Below are positions 1 to 6,136 of a stretch of 6,655 nucleotides of DNA, piece after piece (the first letter of the stretch is position 1; each line of letters opens with the position of its first letter). The notes under the pieces were generated by a model. That model was not told where the DNA came from. It saw only the letters and a program-made list of their open reading frames with translations, and searched no databases. A program made the position numbers and the translations under genes. The stretch comes from Salinarimonas sp051117315 (GTDB taxonomy: Bacteria; Pseudomonadota; Alphaproteobacteria; Rhizobiales; Beijerinckiaceae). Where the stretch lies: assembly GCA_051117315.1 (NCBI GenBank), contig JBNPEA010000019.1, positions 1-6,655 of the forward strand, given 5' to 3'.

Positions 1-2951
1 AGTCCGTCGCACACGGGTCCGGCGAGATCCGCCGCACCCGCCACCCCGCCATCGTCGCGGGGATCGCCAACCAGGCGATCGATCGCCGCACCTTCCTGCG
101 CCGCTCCGGCCTCGTCGCCGGCGGCCTCGCCGCCGCGGGCACGCTGTCGCTCGGCGCCGTGCGCAAGGCCGAGGCCGGCCCGATGGTCGAGGGTGTCGCG
201 GTCGAGACCCGGAAGAACATCTGCACCCACTGCTCGGTGGGCTGCACGGTGATCGCGGAAGTCCAGAACGGCGTCTGGGTCGGCCAGGAGCCGGCCTGGG
301 AGAGCCCGATCAACCGCGGCACGCACTGCGCCAAGGGCGCGTCCGTGCGCGAGCTGGTCCACGGAGACCGGCGCCTGAAGTACCCGATGAAGCTGGTCGG
401 AGGGCAGTGGACCCGCGTTTCCTGGGAGGAGGCGCTGACCGAGATCGGCGAGAAGCTCGGCACGATCCGCGAGCAGTCCGGCGCGGACTCGGTGTTCTGG
501 CTCGGCTCGGCCAAGTTCTCCAACGAGGGCGCCTACCTCTACCGCAAGCTCGCCGCCTTCTGGGGCACGAACTCGGTCGACCACCAGGCGCGCATCTGCC
601 ACTCGACCACGGTGGCCGGCGTCGCCAACACCTGGGGTTACGGCGCCCAGACCAACTCCTACAACGACATCCGCAATTCCAAGACCATGATCATCATGGG
701 CGGGAATCCGGCGGAGGCGCACCCGGTCTCGCTCCAGCACGTGCTCTCGGGCAAGGAGCTGAACCGCGCCAACATGATCGTCATCGATCCGCGCTTCACC
801 CGCACCGCCGCCCATGCCACCGAGTACGTGCGCATCCGTCCCGGCACCGACATCCCGGTGATCTGGGGCATGATGTGGCACATCTTCGAGAACGGCTGGG
901 AGGACGCGGACTTCATCGCGAGCCGCGTCTACGGCATGGACGAGGTCCGCAAGGAAGTCGCGAAGTGGACGCCCGAGGAGGTCGAGCGCGTCTCGGGCGT
1001 GCCCGGCGAGCAGCTCAAGCGCGTCGCCGAGATGTTCGCGACGCAGAAGCCCTCCACCCTGATCTGGTGCATGGGCGCGACGCAGAAGACGGTGGGCACC
1101 GCCAACGTGCGCGCCTACTGCAACCTGCTGCTCGCCACCGGCAACGTCGGCTCCACGGGCACCGGCGCCAACATCTTCCGCGGCCATTGCAACGTGCAGG
1201 GCGCCACGGACCTGGGCCTCGACGTCACCTCGCTGCCGCTCTACTACGGCCTGGGCGAGGGCGGCTGGAAGCACTGGGCGCGGGTCTGGGAGGTCGAGTA
1301 CGACTGGCTGCAGGCGCGCTTCGACGAGGTCCCGGCCAAGGCCGGCCGCGACGCGCGCGACCGCAAGGCCAACATGGAGACCCCCGGCATCACCACGACG
1401 CGGTGGTTCGAGGCGGTCACCCTGCCGGCGGACGACGTCGACCAGCGCGACAACGTCAAGGCGATGATGGTGTTCGGTCACGGCGGCAACACCGTCACCC
1501 GCATGCCCGAGGTGGCCGTGGGGCTCGAGCGCCTCGATCTCCTCGTCGTCGCCGACCCGCACCCGACCACGTTCGCGGTGCTGGGTGAGCGCAGGGAGAA
1601 CACCTACCTGCTGCCGATCTGCACCCAGTTTGAGTGCGACGGCTCGCGCACGGCCTCCAACCGCTCGATCCAGTGGGGCGAGAAGGTGGTCGAGCCGATC
1701 TTCGAGTCGGCGAACGACTACTGGGTGATCTACGAGCTCGCGAAGAAGCTCGGCTTCGCCGACGAGATGTTCAAGAACATCGAGATGGTGGAGGGCAAGT
1801 TCGGCCCCGAGCCGCAGCCGGAATCGGTGCTGCGCGAGATCAATCGCGGCGGCTGGTCGACGGGCTATTGCGGCCAATCGCCCGAGCGCCTGAAGGACCA
1901 CATGGCGAACCAGGGCGCGTTCGACCTCGTCACGCTGCGCGCCCCGGCTGACACCGCGAACGTCGGCGGCGATTACTACGGCCTGCCGTGGCCGTGCTGG
2001 GGAACGCCGGAGATCCGCCACCCCGGCACGCACATCCTCTACAACACGAACCTGCACGTGAAGGACGGCGGCGGCACCTTCCGCGCCCGCTTCGGCGTGG
2101 AGCGCGAGGGCGTGACGCTGCTCTCCGAGGGCTCCTACTCGGTCGGCTCGGAGCTGACGGACGGCTACCCCCAGTTCACCTACGGCGTCTTCAAGACGCT
2201 GGGCTGGGACGCCGACCTGACGCCGGCCGAGCGCGCCCGGATCGAGGCCCAGGGCGGTGCGGACGCCGACGCGGTGTCCTGGTCGCTCGACCTCTCTGGC
2301 GGCATCCAGCGCGTGTGCATGGAGCGGGGCGTGATCCCCTTCGGCAACGGCAAGGCCCGTGCCATGGCCTGGAACCTGCCCGATCCGGTCCCGGTCCATC
2401 GCGAGCCGATCTACTCGCCGCGCACGGAGCTCGTGGCCCAGTACCCGACCCGCGACGACTTCCGCCAGCAGCGCATGCCGAACATCGGCCACACGGTGCA
2501 GATGGCGGCGGTCGAGCGGAACGTCGCGCGCGACTTCCCGATCATCCTCACCTCCGGGCGCCTGGTCGAGTACGAGGGCGGCGGCGAGGAGACCCGCTCC
2601 AACAAGTGGCTCGCCGAGCTGCAGCAGGACATGTTCGTCGAGATCAACCCGGCGGACGCCTCCGCGCGCGGCATCGGGGAGGGGCAATGGGTCTGGGTCA
2701 CCGGCCCGGAAGGCGGCGCGAAGACCCGGGTGAAGGCGCTCGTGACAGAGCGCGTCGGCCGCGGCGTGGCCTTCATGCCGTTCCACTTCGCCGGCTGGTT
2801 CCAGGGCGAGGACCAGCGCGCGAGATACCCGCAGGGCACGGACCCGATCGTGCTCGGCGAATCCGTGAACACGGTGACCACCTACGGCTACGACCCCGTG
2901 ACCGGCATGCAGGAGACCAAGGTCACCCTGTGCCAGATCGCGGCCGCGTGA
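1..2951 (+). CDS. fdh3A: Formate dehydrogenase alpha (catalytic) subunit, FDH3/FdnG-like, Tat-exported, 5' partial
   Basis: This subunit oxidises formate to CO2 at a bis-molybdopterin guanine dinucleotide Mo or W centre in the periplasm. The frame is open from base 3 with no start codon before the Tat signal, so the true start lies left of the window; 982 residues are visible. Numbered from base 3, RRTFLRRSG begins at residue 28 and a cleavage site AEA/G falls at 58-59. A [4Fe-4S] motif follows, C74-x2-C77-x3-C81-x27-C109, then K111, which matches the lysine between cluster and cofactor in E. coli FdhF. The active site is C199-H200 in ARICHSTT (codon 597-599), so this is a cysteine enzyme and not a selenocysteine one. 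R393 in FRGHCNVQG matches the FdhF catalytic arginine. The C-terminal dinucleotide-binding domain spans about 845-982 and contains MPFHFAGW and GESVNTVTTYGYDP. The beta gene starts 16 nt downstream. Function is very likely; the symbol follows the Methylobacterium FDH3 set, with fdhA or fdnG as synonyms. Confidence 0.95.
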   Translation, partial: SVAHGSGEIRRTRHPAIVAGIANQAIDRRTFLRRSGLVAGGLAAAGTLSLGAVRKAEAGPMVEGVAVETRKNICTHCSVGCTVIAEVQNGVWVGQEPAWESPINRGTHCAKGASVRELVHGDRRLKYPMKLVGGQWTRVSWEEALTEIGEKLGTIREQSGADSVFWLGSAKFSNEGAYLYRKLAAFWGTNSVDHQARICHSTTVAGVANTWGYGAQTNSYNDIRNSKTMIIMGGNPAEAHPVSLQHVLSGKELNRANMIVIDPRFTRTAAHATEYVRIRPGTDIPVIWGMMWHIFENGWEDADFIASRVYGMDEVRKEVAKWTPEEVERVSGVPGEQLKRVAEMFATQKPSTLIWCMGATQKTVGTANVRAYCNLLLATGNVGSTGTGANIFRGHCNVQGATDLGLDVTSLPLYYGLGEGGWKHWARVWEVEYDWLQARFDEVPAKAGRDARDRKANMETPGITTTRWFEAVTLPADDVDQRDNVKAMMVFGHGGNTVTRMPEVAVGLERLDLLVVADPHPTTFAVLGERRENTYLLPICTQFECDGSRTASNRSIQWGEKVVEPIFESANDYWVIYELAKKLGFADEMFKNIEMVEGKFGPEPQPESVLREINRGGWSTGYCGQSPERLKDHMANQGAFDLVTLRAPADTANVGGDYYGLPWPCWGTPEIRHPGTHILYNTNLHVKDGGGTFRARFGVEREGVTLLSEGSYSVGSELTDGYPQFTYGVFKTLGWDADLTPAERARIEAQGGADADAVSWSLDLSGGIQRVCMERGVIPFGNGKARAMAWNLPDPVPVHREPIYSPRTELVAQYPTRDDFRQQRMPNIGHTVQMAAVERNVARDFPIILTSGRLVEYEGGGEETRSNKWLAELQQDMFVEINPADASARGIGEGQWVWVTGPEGGAKTRVKALVTERVGRGVAFMPFHFAGWFQGEDQRARYPQGTDPIVLGESVNTVTTYGYDPVTGMQETKVTLCQIAAA
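81..176 (+). other. Twin-arginine (Tat) signal region of the formate dehydrogenase alpha subunit
   Basis: The segment encodes DRRTFLRRSG, followed by a hydrophobic Gly/Ala/Leu-rich stretch (GLVAGGLAAAGTLSLG) and the cleavage-like motif AEA before GPMVEG. This matches the Tat pattern R-R-x-F-L-(K/R) and fits export of a folded, cofactor-loaded enzyme. The GTG at 159 lies at the end of this signal and would delete it, so it is not the start. Cleavage after codon 174-176 is inferred from the A-x-A rule. Confidence 0.85.
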
Positions 2952-2953
2952 AC

Positions 2954-2957
2954 GAGG
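2954..2957 (+). promoter_or_regulatory. Ribosome binding site of the beta subunit gene
   Basis: GAGG sits 10 nt before the ATG at 2968, inside the 16-nt gap after the alpha stop codon. It supports that start over the in-frame ATG at 2977. The tight spacing implies co-transcription and probably coupled translation of alpha and beta. Confidence 0.6.
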
Positions 2958-2967
2958 GATAGCGACA

Positions 2968-3564
2968 ATGGCTCGGATGAAGTTCCTCTGCGACGCGGAC
3001 CGCTGCATCGAGTGCAACGCCTGCGTCACCGCCTGCAAGAACGAGCACGAGGTGCCGTGGGGCATCAACCGCCGGCGCGTCGTCACCATCAACGACGGCA
3101 CGCCCGGCGAGCGCTCGATCTCGATGGCCTGCATGCACTGCACGGACGCGCCCTGCGCGGCCGTGTGCCCGGTCGACTGCTTCTACACGACGGTCGACGC
3201 CGTGGTGCTGCACTCGAAGGACCTGTGCATCGGCTGCGGCTACTGCTTCTACGCCTGCCCGTTCGGCGCGCCGCAATATCCGCGCGTCGGCAACTTCGGC
3301 TCGCGTGGCAAGATGGACAAGTGCACCTACTGCGCGGGCGGCCCCGAGGCGGACATCACGATGGCGGAGTACGAGAAGTACGGCGCCAACCGTCTCGCCG
3401 AGGGCAAGCTGCCGATCTGCGCGGAAATGTGCTCGACCAAGGCGCTGCTCGCCGGTGACGGCGAGATCATCGCCGAGATCTACCGCGAGCGCGTGGTCAC
3501 CCGCGGCTACGGCACGGGCGCCTGGGGCTGGCAGACGGCCTACCAGGAAACCGTCGCGATCTGA
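2968..3564 (+). CDS. fdh3B: Formate dehydrogenase FDH3 beta subunit, four [4Fe-4S] ferredoxin-like protein
   Basis: This 198-residue electron-transfer subunit carries electrons from the alpha active site to the membrane cytochrome b. Sixteen cluster cysteines fall in four groups: C13/16/19/23, C55/58/63/67, C87/90/93/97 and C119/122/151/155. This is the usual arrangement of the FdnH, HybA and DmsB family. C8 and C71 are additional cysteines. No signal peptide is visible, so it would be exported bound to alpha through the Tat pathway, as known for related enzymes. E. coli FdnH and FdoH are near 300 residues and end in a membrane helix; this protein stops at GYGTGAWGWQTAYQETVAI with no hydrophobic anchor, as expected for the short FDH3-type beta. 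It follows alpha by 16 nt and precedes gamma by 70 nt. Family and role are near certain; the FDH3 label is from recognition, not a search. Confidence 0.95.
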   Translation: MARMKFLCDADRCIECNACVTACKNEHEVPWGINRRRVVTINDGTPGERSISMACMHCTDAPCAAVCPVDCFYTTVDAVVLHSKDLCIGCGYCFYACPFGAPQYPRVGNFGSRGKMDKCTYCAGGPEADITMAEYEKYGANRLAEGKLPICAEMCSTKALLAGDGEIIAEIYRERVVTRGYGTGAWGWQTAYQETVAI

Positions 3565-3578
3565 GGCGCGGCCCGTGC

Positions 3579-3602
3579 GGCGGCGGGGTTCGCCCCGCCG
3601 CC
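3579..3602 (+). other. Intercistronic hairpin with UUCG loop between the beta and gamma genes
   Basis: GGCGGCGGGG (3579-3588) pairs perfectly with CCCCGCCGCC (3593-3602) across the loop TTCG, giving a 10-bp all-GC stem. It starts 14 nt after the beta stop and ends 32 nt before the gamma ATG. No T tract follows, so a full terminator is unlikely. It more plausibly protects the 3' end of the alpha-beta mRNA or causes partial termination, which would lower gamma output. The loop-closing pair is G-C, not the C-G of the extra-stable cUUCGg class. The structure is directly visible; the role is inferred. Confidence 0.6.
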
Positions 3603-3625
3603 CCGGCCGCCTCGTGTCCAAAGGT

Positions 3626-3634
3626 AAGGGAAGG
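3626..3634 (+). promoter_or_regulatory. Shine-Dalgarno region of the gamma subunit gene
   Basis: AAGGGAAGG directly abuts the ATG at 3635 and lies 9 nt before the in-frame ATG at 3644. An additional AAAGG at 3620-3624 lies 10 nt before 3635. Either ATG can therefore be served, and the purine run itself slightly favours 3644. The two starts differ by three residues (MIP) and leave the signal peptide intact. Confidence 0.55.
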
Positions 3635-4693
3635 ATGATCCCCATGCTCCGCGCGAGCCTCACCTCCTTCGCGAAAGGCGCCCGCACCGCGCTCGCCGCA
3701 TTCGCTCTCCTGGGCCTCGCCGTCGCCCTCGTCCCGAGCGGCGCCCAGGCGCAGACCGTGAACCCCACCGCCGAGGCCGTCACGGAGGAGCAGCTCCTCC
3801 GGGCCCTCCAGCCCGGCGGCGAGATCGCCGGCCGCGTCTCGATCCCGGACCAGGCGTCGACGGGCCTGATCAAGCCCGGCGGCCAGGATTGGCGCGCCTT
3901 CCACCAGGGCACGATGCTCTGGATCACGGCGATCACGCTCCTGGGCATGCTCGCCGTCGTCGTCGCGTTCTACGCCGTGCGCGGCAAGATCAAGATCGAC
4001 AGCGGGCTCTCGGGGATGAAGATCCTGCGCTTCAACTCCTTCGAGCGCTTCGTGCACTGGCTCACCGCCGGCTCGTTCCTGATCCTGGCGCTGACGGGGC
4101 TCAACCTCGTCTTCGGGAGGCACGTGCTGATCCCGCTGTTCGGGCCGGAGACCTTCGCCGCGGCGACGCAGTGGGGCAAGTACGCGCACAATTATCTCGC
4201 CTGGCCCTTCATGGCCGGCCTCGTCTTCATGCTCGTGGTCTGGATCAAGGACAACATCCCCGACCGCACGGACGTCGCCTGGCTCAAGGCGGGCGGCGGC
4301 CTGCTGAAGAAGGGCGTCCATCCGGAGGCGAAGAAGTTCAACGCCGGCCAGAAGGGCATCTTCTGGTCCGTCATCATCGGTGGTGCGGCGCTCTCCGTCA
4401 CCGGCGTGTTCCTGCTCTTCCCGTGGCTCGCCGGCGGCTATGCCGACTGGCAGCTCGTGCAGATCATCCACGGCATCGTCGCCGCGGTGCTCGTCGCCAT
4501 CATGGTCGGCCACATCTACATCGGCTCGGTCGGCATGCAGGGCGCCTTCGACGCCATGGGCTCGGGCGAGGTCGACTACAATTGGGCGCGCGAGCACCAT
4601 TCGATCTGGGCCGAGGAGGCGCGGCGCAAGCAGGACGGCGCACCCACCGGCACGCCCGGCGGCGCACGGCCGGCTCCGCAGCCCGCTGAGTGA
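3635..4693 (+). CDS. fdh3C: Formate dehydrogenase gamma subunit, diheme cytochrome b membrane protein
   Basis: This 352-residue integral membrane subunit takes electrons from beta and passes them through two b hemes to quinone. Residues 1-39 form a Sec-type signal peptide ending AQA/Q. A roughly 50-residue periplasmic segment follows, then an extra membrane helix at about 93-114 and a basic cytoplasmic turn (RGKIKIDSG). The four-helix cytochrome core has helices near 140-160, 186-204, 241-262 and 276-297. Probable heme ligands are H141 (FERFVHW), H185 (KYAHNYLAW), H279 (QIIHGIV) and H293 (MVGHIYIG), which match the conserved histidines of FdnI. The C-terminal tail is hydrophilic, then Pro/Ala/Gly-rich. 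E. coli FdnI is about 217 residues and has only the four-helix core, so the N-terminal extension is specific to this longer gamma type. It is the last gene of the operon; no fdhD or fdhE follows within the window. ATG 3644 is an alternative start. Confidence 0.93.
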   Translation: MIPMLRASLTSFAKGARTALAAFALLGLAVALVPSGAQAQTVNPTAEAVTEEQLLRALQPGGEIAGRVSIPDQASTGLIKPGGQDWRAFHQGTMLWITAITLLGMLAVVVAFYAVRGKIKIDSGLSGMKILRFNSFERFVHWLTAGSFLILALTGLNLVFGRHVLIPLFGPETFAAATQWGKYAHNYLAWPFMAGLVFMLVVWIKDNIPDRTDVAWLKAGGGLLKKGVHPEAKKFNAGQKGIFWSVIIGGAALSVTGVFLLFPWLAGGYADWQLVQIIHGIVAAVLVAIMVGHIYIGSVGMQGAFDAMGSGEVDYNWAREHHSIWAEEARRKQDGAPTGTPGGARPAPQPAE

Positions 4694-4753
4694 CGCGAGA
4701 CGCGGGTCGCGCGCGCCCCGCGCGATCCGCGGCAGGATCCACGAGGCAAGCCG

Positions 4754-4791
4754 ACGACGGCCCGGCGCGAGGGATCGCGCCGGGCCGTTGT
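4754..4791. terminator. Bidirectional hairpin between the convergent formate dehydrogenase operon and deoB
   Basis: ACGGCCCGGCGCGA (4757-4770) pairs perfectly with TCGCGCCGGGCCGT (4775-4788) around the loop GGGA. One G-T wobble and two further pairs extend the stem to 17 bp (4754-4791). It lies 60 nt after the gamma stop and 3 nt beyond the deoB stop, where two converging transcripts must end. Neither side carries a T tract, which is common in very GC-rich genomes, so termination efficiency is inferred. The other bases between 4694 and 4753 show nothing I can assign. Confidence 0.75.
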
Positions 4792-4794
4792 GCA

Positions 4795-6039
4795 TCAGGG
4801 CTCGAACGGCGTCCCCGCCCCGGTCCCGGGAACGCCGAGCCAGCGCGCAAGGGCGGCGCCCATGTCGGCGAAGGTCTCCCGCCGCCCGAGGTCGCGCGGC
4901 GCGATCCCCGGCCCGAGGGCGAGCACCGGCACGTGCTCGCGGGTGTGGTCGGAGCCGCTCCAGGTCGGGTCGTTGCCGTGGTCGGCGGTGATCAGGACGA
5001 GGTCGCCGGGGCGCAGCGCCGCCTCGATCTCGGGCACGCGCGCGTCGAAGGCCTCGAGGCAGGCGGCATAGCCGGGCACGTCGCGGCGGTGGCCGAACTC
5101 CTGGTCGAAGTCGACGAGGTTGGCGAAGACGAGCCCGCCCTCGGGCAGCCGTGCGAGGGCGGCGAGCGCCGCATCGAGGTTCGCCGCGTTGCCGTGGCCC
5201 TTCACCTCCTCGCCGGTGGCGCGATGGGCGAAGATGTCGCCGATCTTGCCCACCGAGACCACGGCCCGCCCCTCCCGTGCCAGCACGTCGAGGAGCGTGT
5301 CCGACGGCGGCGGCAGCGCATAGTCCTTGCGGTTGCCGGTGCGGGTCCAGCCGGCTTGCGGCGACCCGACGAAGGGGCGAGCGATGACCCGGCCGACCTT
5401 GTAGGGCGTGGACAGCTCCCGGGCGATCTCGCAGACGGCGTAGAGCCGCTCGAGGCCGAAATGCTCCTCGTGCGCGGCGATCTGGACGACGGAATCCGCC
5501 GATGTGTAGCAGATCGGCTTGCCGGTCCGGATGTGCTCGGCACCGCATTCCTCGATGATCGCCATGCCGTTGGCGTGCTTGTTCCCGAGGATGCCGGGCA
5601 GGCCCGCGCGCGCAATCAGGCCTTCGGTGAGCGCCTCCGGGAAGGTCGGCTGCGTCGTCGGGAAGGTGCCCCAGGCGAAGGGCACCGGGCAGCCCATGAT
5701 CTCGTAGTGTCCCGACGGCGTGTCCTTGCCCGCCGAGGTCTCGACCGCGTAGCCGTGCGCGCCCGCGGGCCCGCCGGGGGGAGCGGCGAGGTCGGGCAGC
5801 GCCTCGGCGCGGCCGGTCGAGGCGGCGTGCGCGAGGCCGATGCCGAGCCGGGCGAGATGCGGGATCGCGAGCGGCCCGGCCCGCAGGCCCGCCTTGTCCC
5901 CGCGCCCGGCTCGGCAGGCCTCGACGATGTGGCCGAGCGTGTCGGAGCCGGCGTCCGAGGGCGTATCGCCGTAGGCGTGCGCATCCTCGGCGCCGCCGAT
6001 GCCGACGGAATCGAGGACGATGACGAGCGCGCGGGGCAT
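4795..6039 (-). CDS. deoB: Phosphopentomutase (phosphodeoxyribomutase) DeoB
   Basis: This cytoplasmic enzyme interconverts ribose or deoxyribose 1-phosphate and the 5-phosphate, linking nucleoside phosphorylase products to the pentose phosphate pathway or to DeoC. It belongs to the alkaline phosphatase superfamily and uses two Mn ions. The chosen ATG at 6037-6039 gives 414 residues, close to the roughly 400 of the family, and starts MPRALVIVLDSVGIGG. D10 is a metal ligand. T107 in GKDTPSGHYEIMG matches the phosphorylated threonine of the B. cereus enzyme. D182 in CYTSADSVVQIAAHEE, D312 and H317 in VDFDQEFGHRRD, D353-H354 in TADHGND and H365 in SGSDHTREHVP complete the active site. All expected residues are present, so it should be active. 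An in-frame ATG at 6120 would add 27 non-conserved residues and lacks family support. The gene converges on the formate dehydrogenase operon, and no other deo gene is in view. Confidence 0.97.
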   Translation of the reverse strand: MPRALVIVLDSVGIGGAEDAHAYGDTPSDAGSDTLGHIVEACRAGRGDKAGLRAGPLAIPHLARLGIGLAHAASTGRAEALPDLAAPPGGPAGAHGYAVETSAGKDTPSGHYEIMGCPVPFAWGTFPTTQPTFPEALTEGLIARAGLPGILGNKHANGMAIIEECGAEHIRTGKPICYTSADSVVQIAAHEEHFGLERLYAVCEIARELSTPYKVGRVIARPFVGSPQAGWTRTGNRKDYALPPPSDTLLDVLAREGRAVVSVGKIGDIFAHRATGEEVKGHGNAANLDAALAALARLPEGGLVFANLVDFDQEFGHRRDVPGYAACLEAFDARVPEIEAALRPGDLVLITADHGNDPTWSGSDHTREHVPVLALGPGIAPRDLGRRETFADMGAALARWLGVPGTGAGTPFEP

Positions 6040-6047
6040 CTTTCGTG

Positions 6048-6054
6048 CTTCCTT
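6048..6054 (-). promoter_or_regulatory. Ribosome binding site that fixes the deoB start
   Basis: On the minus strand AAGGAAG lies 8 nt before the ATG at 6039, within a purine-rich leader (AAGAAGAAGGAAG). The spacing is near ideal and coincides with the start of conserved DeoB sequence, so it supports 6039 over 6120. I see no convincing -35/-10 pair in the 97-nt gap upstream (6040-6136). Confidence 0.75.
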
Positions 6055-6110
6055 CTTCTTCGAAAGGCTCGCCTTCGGAGCGGACGATGTCATCCGCGGG
6101 GCGCGCCTGC

Positions 6111-6130
6111 CCTCCCCCATCCGGGAGAGG
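6111..6130 (-). terminator. Possible terminator hairpin after the yejF-like gene
   Basis: On the minus strand CCTCTCCC pairs with GGGGGAGG around the loop GGAT, giving 8 bp with one T-G wobble. It starts 6 nt after the yejF-like stop codon. No T tract follows. It may be a weak terminator or a 3'-end stabiliser, and it resembles the CTCTCCCG...CGGGAGAG elements common between genes in proteobacteria. If it terminates well, deoB needs its own promoter in 6040-6110; if not, the two genes may be read together. Confidence 0.4.
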
Positions 6131-6136
6131 AGCGTC

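Noticed and set aside
159..161. GTG as start of the alpha subunit
   Set aside because: It falls at the end of the Tat signal, would remove the twin arginines and hydrophobic core, and the frame continues open to the left edge.
407..1588. Long alternative plus-strand frame inside the alpha subunit gene (393 codons), with a similar one at 1988-2962
   Set aside because: These are Arg/His/Gly-rich shadows of the conserved alpha reading frame and have no ribosome binding site or domain.
3497..5548. Very long open frame on the minus strand (683 codons) crossing the gamma gene and part of deoB
   Set aside because: It is antisense to the gamma gene and out of frame with deoB. The product is Arg/Ala/Asp-rich low-complexity sequence with no domain, as expected of shadow frames in high-GC DNA.
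6061..6077. Small inverted repeat CGAAAGGC / GCCTTCG in the deoB leader
   Set aside because: The loop would be only two bases with a bulged A, so a stable structure or operator is not supported.
6040..6110. Possible deoB promoter
   Set aside because: ATGACA on the minus strand loosely resembles a -35 box, but no AT-rich -10 element lies at a suitable distance.
6040..6120. Upstream ATG at 6120 as the deoB start
   Set aside because: It adds 27 residues not seen in phosphopentomutases and overlaps the hairpin after yejF. The ATG at 6039 has a strong ribosome binding site and begins the conserved sequence.
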